Shown here piece by piece: positions 34,200 through 43,699 of a stretch of 64,000 bases of DNA. Source of the DNA: Loripinus fragilis (lineage: Eukaryota > Mollusca > Bivalvia > Lucinida > Lucinidae); NCBI GenBank assembly GCA_964019695.1, contig OZ026524.1, forward strand, positions 16,906,509 through 16,970,508, written 5' to 3'. Position 1 is the first letter of the stretch, and every line of letters begins with the position of its first letter. The notes under the pieces were generated by a model, which saw only the letters and a program-made list of their open reading frames with translations, was not told the origin of the DNA and did no database searches. A program made the translations under genes and the position numbers.

Positions 34200-34740
34200 T
34201 ATTACTTGACTTTTTGGTTACTGTAATGGCGGCACCTCATGAATGCGTAATTAGGACTGGTCAACCTTAACATAGGTAAAAGCTGAAAATAAAGCGTGGT
34301 TTTATTCAAAAGTAGCTGTATCATCTATCATCATCTGTAGCACAATATTTACGTAGCGCTTAAAACGCCAGCAAAATAACTGCGTCTAACATAAGCATAG
34401 AGGCAAACATTGTAGACCCAGATCAGATTGATCCTACAGGAGCAGTCTGATCTGGGTCCACACTGTTTGCCTATGAGTCTTCAAATATTTTAGCAGGCGA
34501 CAAAAACATATATTTTGTGATTATGTGCTTTAGGGTTAATAAATGTGAGTTCAGTGTGTAAACGGTTAGAATTTTCATGAAATGCACGCACGTTTACGCG
34601 GCCCAAAACGACTCATTAGTTATTCACCAAATTATAAATAGAACCTGATTTCCCTTCCTTAGCAGATGAAATAGCCGAGCCACACCCAGATATGAATATT
34701 ATAGTTGCCGTCTTTACAGTAAGCGAAAAGTATATTAATA
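34200..34740. mobile_element. TA-flanked MITE, family F copy 2 (opposite orientation)
   Basis: It is the reverse complement of the copy at 25515-26086: GGACTGGTCAACCTTAACAT matches that copy's right half, and GATTTCCCTTCCTTAGCAGA matches its left half. The left end is TTACTTGACTTTTTGGTTAC. The right end keeps GTAAGCGAAAAG and then diverges. The central palindrome (34414-34459) is conserved. Confidence 0.75.
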
Positions 34741-35099
34741 CCTATTGAGTGTAATAAGTGCAAACCTAGACTTCCGAAAATAGTGCGATACTCATGATGA
34801 TAGAAATAATAGCGGTAAGAGGAGCCACAAGGCACGTGACGTTACAAAAGCGTGAATATGATTGAAACTGAACTGCTCGTGATTGTCATAAGCGTGACAC
34901 TTATTATGCAAGAAACTCTGTCTTTGAGGTGTACAAACAGCAAAGGCGCAGACAAGCCTGCAGGCTTATCGGCACCTTTGTTGTTCGCGTTTTGGAAAGA
35001 ATGATATCTTAACACGCGAAATCACCCTTTCGAGCAAGTCTCTGTAGCTGAGGAGGCTGGTTTGAACCTTCTGTTGTCGGAAGGCACAAAGACAGGTTT
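34741..35099. other. No gene; AAAGGCGCAGACAAGCCTGC hairpin
   Basis: 34930-35090 holds a hairpin and the words CTCTGTAGCTGAGGAGGCTG and AAGACAGGTTTTCTCAC. These also occur near 39050-39215 and, inverted, near 6920-6990, so they mark another dispersed repeat. Confidence 0.4.
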
Positions 35100-35420
35100 T
35101 CTCACTTTGTTTGTTTTGTTTGTTTTATTGCTTTACGTCCCAAGTCAACAGCTATGGTCATTGCGGGACGGTCAGTTCACCTAACCACACTTTTTCCTGG
35201 GCAAGCTTGAACAAGCGGTTAACCAGTACTTCGTGCACATACTTTCGCTTGTAACTGACAACAACCCTTCTTGGATAAATCAGCGGAAGGGAGGAGAATG
35301 ACCGTAATCAATCTCCACGAAAGTATGGGACCGGGCCGGGATCGAACTCGCGACCCCTGGATCTGCAGTCAGACACGCATCTGTAGCCAGACACGTTACC
35401 GACTGCGCTACGCGGCCCGG
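35100..35420 (-). mobile_element. tRNA-derived SINE, well preserved
   Basis: On the minus strand the head reads GGGCCGCGTAGCGCAGTCGG (A box) and GCGAGTTCGATCCCGGCCC (B box), with GGGCC and GGCCC able to pair. A 25-bp stretch around the anticodon arm (GTGTCTGACTGC / GTGTCTGGCTAC) is duplicated. The body has GAAGGGTTGTTGTCAGTTAC, GTATGTGCACGAAGTACTGG, AGGAAAAAGTGTGG and GAACTGACCGTCCCGCAATG. The tail is GGGACGTAAAGCAATAAAAC followed by AAACAAAC repeats. It is the best SINE in the window; a diverged copy lies at 2721-2990. Confidence 0.75.
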
Positions 35421-35665
35421 TGGTTTTCTCACTACGTGGCTCGGATTATGTAATAAGATGTCAATTGCATACGTTTTGCACTCAATTGTATTGTTGTTTT
35501 TAACCTCACCTTATGTGATAGTATGGCGTCAATAAGTATACATGTAATAGCCTTGAAAGCATCAGGGCGTGACTGCACTAACAATAATGAACTGCTCCAT
35601 AAAATAGGGGTGTTACAAATATAAGCCATGCAAATATTCGTATTTACAAATGATTTTTTACAAGC

Positions 35666-35750
35666 GATTCGATGGCGCAGTAAGCATAACGGTTGTAATC
35701 AAATAATTCGATAACAAGGTTGAGGGTTCGAGCCCCAGTAAAACCTTTTT
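35666..35750 (+). repeat. tRNA-like sequence, degenerate
   Basis: GATGGCGCAGTAAGCATAAC (A-box-like) and GAGGGTTCGAGCCCCAGT (B box) are about 40 bp apart, followed by a T-run that could end polymerase III transcription. The acceptor ends do not pair. It lies just upstream of the transposase pseudogene at 35839. Confidence 0.5.
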
Positions 35751-35838
35751 TTTTATTTCGCAAAGATGCTGGAAATTTTTGTGATTTACATGTTTGCAGA
35801 AAAGGCATGTTTTGATTAAAGCGACTTCACTTAGTAAA

Positions 35839-37211
35839 ATGGCGAAGCTTGTATGGAGATACAGCGACGATGCAAGAGCTACTATTGAAAACGTGTACAA
35901 GTTCTGCATGGAGTAAAAAAAGTCTGGAATGAAAATGTCACTGAATCTTGTATGGGACAGTACTGCAGCACTCACTGGCGTTAGCAGATATACCGCTCAG
36001 AAAATTGTGGACACAGGACGAACAGCAGCAGCCAAAGCACCCACCGTCATCTACGTCAAAAGTGTCACTGTCACTGGATGACTTTGACCAGGGTGTTGTA
36101 CGGAGGACCATCGCCAGCATGTACTCCTTGAAGTAGGTTCTGTCAAACCTTGATAACATCAGCTCAAATAGAGTATTGGTTACACTGGCAGCAAGGGTCG
36201 TCTTCGCAAAGATCTCCTTCATGTGAAGTTTGCTTACACACGCTGTGGGGTGAATCGAAAAGTGCTGATGGAGAGACAAGATGTAGTCCTAAGCAGGATC
36301 AGATACCTTCGCATGGTCAGGAAGTTGAGAGAAATAGGTTACACAGTCGCTCTTACGATCATACCAGCCACTCTGTCCCGAAATGCTGGCAAGGTAGTAC
36401 TTCTGGACAAAAAGTACCCTTTTTCTAAAGGTAATTTAAGAATAGTGGAATTGCACGACCCTTAGGTCTGCACTATAATCATTGTTTTAGTCCATCAGCT
36501 CGTCCGTCTGTTGACAGTTCGTGAAAATGTTCATAGCTCTTGACCATATAGTATCTTTTGATCTCATGTTGCATGCATATATCATATCCTAACCACTGGC
36601 ATGCTAAGCCACCTTTTATCATGGAAGAGGGTCCAGTTTCATTCAAATTGGCAGACATTCAACGTTGGCCGTGCATATTACTGTCAGTTGATTTCACTAA
36701 ACATAATATTAATTTATTCATTGGTGAAAGAATGATCATACTCCATGCCGGGTACAATGAGGGGTTGTGTTGAGGGCTTTTAGCTCTAGTGGCGATTACC
36801 ATGGGGAAATGAACCATGAAATGATTATTCGTTGGCTGGAAGACGAATTGATTCTAAACATGCCTCCCAAATGTGTTTTAGTGATGGACAACGCCGCCTA
36901 TCACAATGTGTAAGTCGACAGACGTCCTCTCATGGCAACCAAAAAAACACCTGATACAAGAGTGGTTGACCAGGCACAGTATTCAATGGTCCGCTGGCAT
37001 GTAAGAAGATGAGCTGCTTGAACTATGCAAGACCCGCCCACAGGAGTCTGTCTATATATCTCGCCTTCCACTTAACAAGGATAAAAGAACTCGTCCTGGA
37101 AGCCATGCAGTCTATAACAGCAAAGCACTGGCCAGACTGCATTGATCACGCCAAGGGCCTTGAGATGAATTATTGGGCGAGTGACATCGCGAGGAATGAG
37201 CTGCCTGAGCC
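35839..37211 (+). pseudogene. DDE_3-like transposase pseudogene, main part
   Basis: The ATG at 35839 opens MAKLVWRYSDDARATIENVY, stopped after 25 codons, then KSGMKMSLNLVWDSTAALTG and VSRYTAQKIV, a helix-turn-helix-like start. After a shift come DDFDQGVVRRTIASMYSLK, VNRKVLMERQDVVLSRIRYL and, in another frame, SVPKCWQGSTSGQKVPF. An insertion of about 290 bp (36441-36735) follows, then SGDYHGEMNHEMIIRWLEDE and MPPKCVLVMDNAAYHNV, where DN is a catalytic aspartate motif. The C-terminal part is RIKELVLEAMQSITAKHWPD and HAKGLEMNYWASDIA. The layout matches a widespread invertebrate protein of the IS630/Tc1/mariner fold. Multiple frameshifts show it is dead. Confidence 0.75.
36441..36735. repeat. Insertion inside the transposase pseudogene
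   Basis: The transposase reading breaks after KGNLRI and resumes at ERMIILHAG, where related proteins run on directly (KGNRLIIVHAG-like). The intervening ~290 bp has no similarity to the protein. Its ends show no obvious inverted repeat. Limits are approximate. Confidence 0.45.
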
Positions 37212-40004
37212 CAGTGGCGGATCCAGGACCACTAATGCTGGGGGTGCTTGATATGTGGACACCGACAGTCAATATATTACAGACACTAATAGCGCAAATC
37301 AGTTTCCATATAGAACTGTGTCTCATAGAAGCAAGAGACTCAATTAGCCTATATACCACTCCCCTGAGCATTTGGTCTTCTGGTTTCAGAGATTTTTTTT
37401 GCCCATTTTATTTTGTTTAAATAGCAAATGCCCCCAGCGAGTGATCAATTTGACACCAGGTGCGTATTTGGGTTAACTTATAGAAAACACTAAACACTGC
37501 TACATATTAAAAGCATTAGCTGTGGACAGAAGATTGTTTAAAAAAGTTTTATCCCATTATGATTAAAGCCTAATGATCGTATTATTTGGTTAATTTAGAC
37601 CCAATGCATGGTTGGCAGAATTTATGGAACTACAAGCTGTGGGTTTCATGGTTTCAGAGAAGATTTTTTAGTTTTTTCCTCATTTTAGATCAATAGAAGC
37701 TTATGACTCCATGGCTAGTATAGACACCAGGAGCGTGGACGGCAGGATTTATGTAGGTGACCACAAGACATAAATCTTTAAGCGGTGGGTCTCGTCGTTT
37801 TAGAGAAGAAGATTTTTAAAGTTTTCCCATTATACGTCTATATATGCCAGAGTTCCAATCCAATCAGCCCAAATACCACATGCATCGTTTCCCCTTCCAT
37901 ACCTGATGATTTGACTAAACTTGGTCTGCTGATATAATTCTTTGAAAACGTGAACGGAAGATGCCGTGACGAACGTTGGACCATTGGTATACTAGAACCT
38001 CACATGAGTTTTCGGGCTTATGTGAGCTAACCATATTGTTACTCAAGCAGGTCCGCATTTAGATTATTCCCCAGTTGATTGGAGGCGAAGGTGGTGAAAC
38101 AATTCCTAAATGCTCCCATCCAATCTATACAAAAGGGCATTGAGTGGGGTTTTGCCAGAAACTGACAACTGTCCTTCTTTCAATAAGAAGGAATGGAAAT
38201 TACTGTAGAAAATAGTTCATGACCAATTTCAACAATAGAATGGTGCTGGACAGGAAGAGCGAACCCATGACAGCCTGATAGCTAGTCAGACCCACATCCC
38301 ACAGAGTTGACACACACACACGCACGCACGCACCATACGCAAGACTGGCATCACTGATACAATAGTGTCAAAATCTAATGTGCTAGTTTAAATCTATAAA
38401 AAAACAACCGTTTACGACTTATCGCACGCAATGTTGCCCAGAGAAGGCTGAAACTTTGATGACCTGAATCAGAGTGCGCATCCGTGTTTGTCAGCAAAAA
38501 ATGAAGACTCCAGCAAGACTGAGAACAGGTCATGGAAAGAGCACCACGGCGAATTAATGTTTGCGGCGATTTTTTAAATGAAAAATGTGGTTGGAGAAAA
38601 AGCATTAAGAAGTGCTTATGACTGACTAATTATACAGATTGTGGCGAGGAAACCCGATTCTGCTGCAGTGTCACGCACGCACTATATGCACAGACTAGCA
38701 TTGCTGATACGATAAGTATCAAAATCTCGTGTGCTAGGTCATTTTTTTTTATAAAAGCGTCTTATCCCACGCGAAGGCTCTAGCTTGGACGACCCAAATT
38801 AGAACACACATCCACGTATGTAAGCGCATCATGATGACCCCAGCAAGACTGCTAACATGTCATGGAAGGAGCAGAAAGGCAAATGTCTGCGGCAAGTTTT
38901 TAAAAGAAAATTGTGGTTTGGGAAAAAGCTAATTCTACCGTCCGATTTTAAAACTATATCCTTTGAAAAATTCATATTATGGAGATAGCTGCAAGAAAAC
39001 TTGGCTGTAAGAAAACTTGATTCCAGTCCCGTTGGTATGGAAAGTCCCTGCTGCTAGCGAACAACAAAGGCACAGATCGGATTGTGATGATGTCAAAACC
39101 AGCGTATTTGTCTGTTGAAATTTTAACAGATAAACCTACCTCAGGCAAGATTTCTATAACAGGTAGTCTCTGTAGCTGAGCAAACTGGATTGTCCCTTAC
39201 CTGGTCGGAAACCCAGTATTTATGTCAACATGCTTGTGGATCAACTCTGCATGCTGAGTGGTTTTCGCGGTGTTTGTTATCTGCAGACTTTTATATAAAC
39301 TTCTTTTGAAAATATATTTCTTGTCTCGGACCAGGTCCGAGTTCACGTATACATACGTCATAATTTCAAGCAGTTTGAAACCTTATCAAAATTTCGGGCC
39401 TGATCTGAGTCCAGACTGTTTCCTAATGTTATCAGTTACACTGTTGCCACCAGTGGTGATTCATGATCAAAGAGACCGTCAATTTCAAAACAGCCACTGG
39501 TATTCAGGCAGGTCGCGCGCGTCGTGTTGGTGGCCATGACGCGTGAAAATATACATTACATATGAAAAATTGTCAAACTCCAAATACATGACCCCTAAGC
39601 ATATCCTTCCCTTTCAGCGATTTGCAGGAATATCATTTTCAATAATGAACACATAATTTGAGGGTTTCAAAGTTATACAAAATGTGTTTAGCATTTCTCT
39701 TTTTCGCACTGACTTGAAGCAGTGACCTTGCTTAAAGATAAGGCTATCCAAATTTAGAGGGTACCTCAGGTTGCCTAGTTATGCAGGTGGTCAGCTGATT
39801 TGCTCAAAATTAATTTTATGGCTAGGTGTGACAATTAACAGCCGTTTAAATCTCTAGGGTGCTGATTTTAAACCAGGCTTGCAGAACACGCAAAAAGGAA
39901 CCTAGCGTACATTGTGAAGAAAAAAGGTAGGTTAAGATTTTTTTACCAGGGACTCAGCTGGGGGTGCTGAAGCACCCAAAGCACCCCCCCTAAATCCGCC
40001 ACTG
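37212..40004. mobile_element. hAT-like non-autonomous element nested in transposase pseudogene
   Basis: The left end CAGTGGCGGATCCAGG and the right end AAATCCGCCACTG are inverted. Just inside lie GGGGGTGCTT and its complement AAGCACCC. TGAGCC stands directly outside each end (37206-37211 and 40005-40010). CAGTGGCGG-type ends are usual for hAT transposons, although these duplicate 8 bp, and here only 6 bp match cleanly. The interior encodes no recognisable protein. It contains a diverged ~365-bp direct duplication (38310-38600 and 38670-38930) and repeated GGTTTCAGAGAAGATTTTTT words. Confidence 0.7.
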
Positions 40005-40087
40005 TGAGCCTGTGGTTATAAAATCTGGATTCAGATGATAATGAGTCTGCGACAGACACAGCAAGCGAGAACAAGTATGAAATTTGA
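40005..40087 (+). pseudogene. DDE_3-like transposase pseudogene, C-terminal end
   Basis: Removing the 2.8-kb insertion and one TGAGCC copy joins NELPEP to PVV. One further frameshift gives DSDDNESATDTASENKYEI and a TGA stop at 40085-40087. An acidic tail is common at the end of this protein family. This is the evidence that the pseudogene was intact across this point before the insertion. Confidence 0.65.
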
Positions 40088-40108
40088 AAATTCCTAGTTC
40101 TGTGATGA

Positions 40109-41181
40109 AAGGACCTCGGACAGTTTCCTATTCAATCTGCCCAAATTTCGACAGCCTCTGGCTAGGATAATGCATAACTGACAAATATAGTTTTGGGCTT
40201 AAATCAATTTTTTACATTTAGTGCACCTAGAACAATAAAACTATTTTGAAAATATTAAACAACTATGCCAGGACTCTAGGGTTTAGGGGTGGGGGTATTT
40301 TTTGTGACCAAATTTTATTTCACAGAAAGTCAAAGTTTCGTCGAGTTTTGACCTAAATAGATGTAAATATTATGTTCGCGGCATAAAACTTGAGACGAAA
40401 GTGATGCCTTTGCATAAGATTTGGGTTGAGAAGATTCCACTATTTCATCTAAAGAAGTGTGCTGTCAATTACTTTTGACTATTACCTGTAATGTTTCAAG
40501 GTCAACCAGTTCGACTTGTGCACTGAGGTGTATCATAACTGCATACTTTATATATCACAGTCTAGATAAACACAATTTTTGAGCATAAAATCGTTAATAT
40601 TTTGAATTATTTTCTTACACATTCGATTTCACCTAAAATTCGGTGCTTAAAAGAACCGTCTCATTGAGACGGTTCTTTTGAGTACCCATAACATATGTTT
40701 TGGTTGAGAAATGAGAGAATTAATTACTTTGTAAGCACTTATAACTAAAGCCCTGATACATGTCATTGCATATTGATATTTACCTACAGGCCTTTACAAA
40801 ATAAGTTTCTAATACGTTTTTATACTAAAGTGTTTTTGAGCATTTTGACAGCGTTCCCCGCCCCGTGACCAATCATGCCGTCTTTATATGATGTGTGAAA
40901 TGTAAAACTACAACTGTATGCAAAAGGATTAGTTTGGTCACGGGGGGGGGGGGGGAAACACTTCAGTAAACCTTTTTCTATTTTCTATATGTTGGATAGC
41001 AAAAACTGAGTTTTCAACCCATATTTTTCAATTGGTACTTGTCCAATGAGAAAACGGCTTTTGTGGACAAGTCGAGGGTTGAACCTACTATCTTTTTCAT
41101 AGAAAAAAATATCATTTTCTTTGAAACTTTTCTCTGGTCATTTTTATGGGCAATCCTTCATTAAGACTGTCCGAGGTCCTT
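40109..41181. mobile_element. MITE with AAGGACCTCGGACAGT ends
   Basis: AAGGACCTCGGACAGT at 40109-40124 and its perfect complement at 41166-41181 bound 1073 bp. A further imperfect match (ATTCAATCTGCCC against GGGCAATCCTTCAT) lies inside. The interior holds a hairpin (40646-40680), a poly-G run near 40944 and no recognisable protein. No target-site duplication was seen. It starts only 21 bp after the transposase stop codon. Confidence 0.55.
40640..40690. repeat. AAAAGAACCGTCTC hairpin, first copy
   Basis: AAAAGAACCGTCTCATTGAG and GAGACGGTTCTTTTG form a strong stem of about 15 bp with a minimal loop. Flanking GTGCTTAA and GAGTACCC also match the second copy at 42228-42280. A hairpin plus T-run could stop transcription, but in an animal repeat that has no known meaning. 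Confidence 0.6.
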
Positions 41182-41336
41182 GCTAAATAAACATATATAT
41201 ATGTAAAACAACAGAATATACAACAGCAAAAAAAAACACACGAAAAAAATCATTTTATAACATATAAAACTTACTCTGCTATATTAAAATAATTAAACAT
41301 CAATATTTGCAATACAATTGCTAGAAAAAAAAGATG

Positions 41337-41412
41337 AAAAAAACTAGCCCGAATTGTGGCTCGAACTCACGACTGCGTATTTTTAGGAGAGCGTTTTTAC
41401 CACTGAACCATA
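41337..41412 (-). repeat. tRNA-like sequence, degenerate
   Basis: The minus strand reads CTATGGTTCAGTGGTAAAAA (A box), an anticodon arm near CTCTCCTAAAAATACGCAG and GTGAGTTCGAGCCACAATTC (B box). The T arm is partly paired and the acceptor ends are not. It is probably a SINE head or tRNA pseudogene. Confidence 0.5.
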
Positions 41413-41587
41413 GAGACAGATATCAATTGAGTATATCTTTTAATGATATAAAGATATTTTACAAACAGTTAACGGTAAATTATCTGCTCAACCCAGAAAA
41501 TTTGACTCGACCGAAGGTCAATACTGAGAGGTCACAAATGAATAATAACGCTTAACCTTGCTACGAATCTTTGAGTTACTTAGGTCA

Positions 41588-41905
41588 TGAGCGGATCCAG
41601 AGGAGGACAGGTGTCCGGACCCCTCCTGGAAAATCACTAAAATATAGGATTTATTTCTTAGCAATACTGGTCCGGATCCGCTGAAAAATCATAAAGCTAC
41701 CAGGCTAGCATTCCATGTTGGGCCATCATCGACACGCCAGCGAAATGCCATAACCTGAATGGTGTTTCGCTGATGTGCCGATGATTACCCGATTTTAATG
41801 GTATTTGGATCCACTCATTAACTAAAAAAAACAAAAAACAATGTTCTCAAAGTTGGACCCCCTCTGAAAAAAAATCTGGATCCGCGCATGTTAGGCGCAG
41901 TAGGT
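41588..41905. mobile_element. MITE with CATGAGCGGATCCAGA ends
   Basis: CATGAGCGGATCCAGA at the left and TCTGGATCCGCGCATG at the right are inverted, with TTAGG directly outside each. The interior holds a second inverted pair (CATCATCGACACGCCAGCGA against TTTCGCTGATGTGCCGATGA). The terminal GCGGATCCAG resembles the hAT-like end at 37212. The right half (from 41818) is duplicated at 43443. Confidence 0.55.
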
Positions 41906-42013
41906 TGGTTCTTTGTATACCCCTTTCTCTATCATGTAAGATAGAAATTATTTCGTGCATGAGCTGACAGCCTATCTTTCATACATGTAGGTATAGGTGG
42001 GAGAGAAAATGTT
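41818..42013 (+). repeat. 196-bp perfect direct duplication, copy 1
   Basis: TTAACTAAAAAAAACAAAAA through GGGAGAGAAAATGTT is identical at every base to 43443-43638. It spans the right part of the MITE at 41588-41905 plus 108 bp of its flank. Perfect identity in such decayed surroundings means a recent event or an assembly duplication. Confidence 0.9.
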
Positions 42014-42227
42014 TGCTTTTCAAATATAAAAGCTTTACATAGGTATCATCTCTTATGAAGAAAGAAGTCTGTTGTTGCATGGTAGTTACAACGAACCCGT
42101 GATTCGACGTGTAGAAATACTGTGTAGGTGCGTGTAAACGGAATCATTTCGATTTTTGGAATTCGTCTAAACCTTAACAAAATTTTGTAAACGTGTAAGC
42201 TCTATTTGCAACCATGGTTTTATATTT

Positions 42228-42280
42228 TGGGTGCTCAAAAGAACCGTCTCATTGCGACAGTACTTTTGATTACCAACACC
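42228..42280. repeat. AAAAGAACCGTCTC hairpin, second copy
   Basis: GTGCTCAAAAGAACCGTCTC then GCGACAGTACTTTTGATTAC repeats the hairpin at 40640-40690 with a weakened right arm. GGTTGAAAACATAA follows, as in the first copy. Confidence 0.5.
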
Positions 42281-42687
42281 ATGTGTTTGGTTGAAAACAT
42301 AAATTAAAGTGTATGTACCCATTTCTTTTTATTGTAATAATCACTGTCCTCATCAATAGTCGTGAAAGATAACACAATTACCAAAAGAAATTGCCATGAA
42401 ATTAATGCCCAACTTTTTGGACAATTAGGTATGGTCAAACAGTGCAGACCCACATCAGACTGTCCCTAGAGAAGCAGTCTAATCAGGGTCTTCACTGTTT
42501 GCAGTTCTGTCAATATCTTTATTTGGTATTATTCTATAAAAAACCCTTTGGTTCAATTTTTGGCATATTTACAGCAAAGTTTAGGGAGTCATAAAATTTT
42601 GGAATATTACAGTAGACATTTTTCAAAACTTTGGATTTAATGCCACATTCATTAATGCTTTAACCATGTACACCACTCTTAACTGAT

Positions 42688-42758
42688 GGGCTGCTTAACT
42701 CAATCAGAAGAGTGTTACTATCAACCAAGTGGCAATTGGTTCGATTCCTGGTCTTTCT
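42688..42758 (+). repeat. tRNA-like sequence, degenerate
   Basis: GGGCTGCTTAACTCAATCAG and AAGAGTGTTAC resemble acceptor and D arms, and GGTTCGATTCCTGGTC a T arm, at tRNA-like spacing. The anticodon stem and the outer stem are poorly paired. A SINE head or pseudogene is more likely than a working tRNA. Confidence 0.5.
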
Positions 42759-42872
42759 TTCATACAGAATGAATTTGCTGTATTCATTTTATCAATTATA
42801 CTAATCTATACAGACAGAATAGAAAACTTTGGCCTATTTTTCCTGCAGTCACAACATTTCGTATACGTTTTA

Positions 42873-42930
42873 GTTCATCTGAGCCGAAGGCTCATAGATG
42901 AGCTTATGGTGTGTACAGGCATCTATGGGT
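42873..42930 (+). repeat. Family D hairpin head
   Basis: GTTCATCTGAGCCGAAGGCTC and TAGATGAGCTTATGG form the family D hairpin. It lies inside the Helitron-like segment. Confidence 0.5.
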
Positions 42931-43442
42931 CTCTCTTAAGCTGTGAAGCTCATTCCATATTTCGCTTATAGTATCTAGCAAGCACAAGCATGAGTAAGAC
43001 ATTAAAATATGACCCAAGGTCTGCATCCCCTCAATATCTGGTCATCTCAGGGGAATGAAAAAGCATTGGAAAAGGACTAAAGTTGATATGACAACTTACA
43101 GTTTTCATTGGCATACATATACGTTGGCTGTCGTACGGTACAGTCACTTCGATTAACAGTATAGTAGTGCGTTATGCTATATGCGTTGTTTCGATCAAGA
43201 TTCACCCGTGGGTCGTTACCGCCTTATTTTTGAGTTAGGTTGATAGAAATAGATAATATACTTTATAACAGAGTTATGGCCCTTGATTCATAGCAGAATT
43301 TCGTTAGTATTTATCCTACACTTAGATATTGAAATGCTAACAATTGTTCTCAATTTTAATATTCATGAGGACATCTGCCATGCTCAGCCGAGCTCAGAAC
43401 ACTTTTTCATCATAACCCGCGCTTGCGCGGGCCCGTTTCTAG

Positions 43443-43638
43443 TTAACTAAAAAAAACAAAAAACAATGTTCTCAAAGTTGGACCCCCTCTGAAAAAAAAT
43501 CTGGATCCGCGCATGTTAGGCGCAGTAGGTTGGTTCTTTGTATACCCCTTTCTCTATCATGTAAGATAGAAATTATTTCGTGCATGAGCTGACAGCCTAT
43601 CTTTCATACATGTAGGTATAGGTGGGAGAGAAAATGTT
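43443..43638 (+). repeat. 196-bp perfect direct duplication, copy 2
   Basis: Identical to 41818-42013 and starting at the base directly after the Helitron-type CTAG. Its right side (CTTATACGGG) differs from that of copy 1 (TGCTTTTC). Confidence 0.9.
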
Positions 43639-43699
43639 CTTATACGGGTAAACAGCGGACATTCGTATCTGATGTGAAATATTATGCAGAGGGAAACTA

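Larger units (their letters stand above)
42014..43442 (+). mobile_element. Helitron-like segment with canonical 3' terminus
   Basis: The 3' end shows CCCGCGCTTGCGCGGG, a 7-bp stem with a 2-nt loop (43416-43431), then 7 bp and CTAG (43439-43442), followed by T. This is the textbook Helitron end (hairpin 5-10 bp before CTRR, insertion between A and T). The undisturbed copy at 41817-41818 reads A then TTAACT, which fits the empty site. No Rep/helicase sequence is present and the 5' TC end was not located, so the left limit is only the end of the duplicated block. Confidence 0.5.

Noticed and set aside
35330..35420. Functional tRNA on the minus strand
   Set aside because: The head pairs well, but it contains an internal duplication and continues into a SINE body and tail.
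35658..36279. Minus-strand frames of 105-113 codons over the transposase start
   Set aside because: They are antisense to the better supported plus-strand transposase pseudogene and have no recognisable domain.
40640..40690. Rho-independent-type terminator (hairpin plus T-run)
   Set aside because: The context is eukaryotic repeat DNA with no gene ending there, and a second copy lies in another element.
41818..43638. LTR retrotransposon or TRIM with 196-bp terminal repeats
   Set aside because: The repeats lack TG...CA ends, there is no primer-binding site or polypurine tract, and copy 1 begins inside another MITE; the Helitron junction explains the boundary better.
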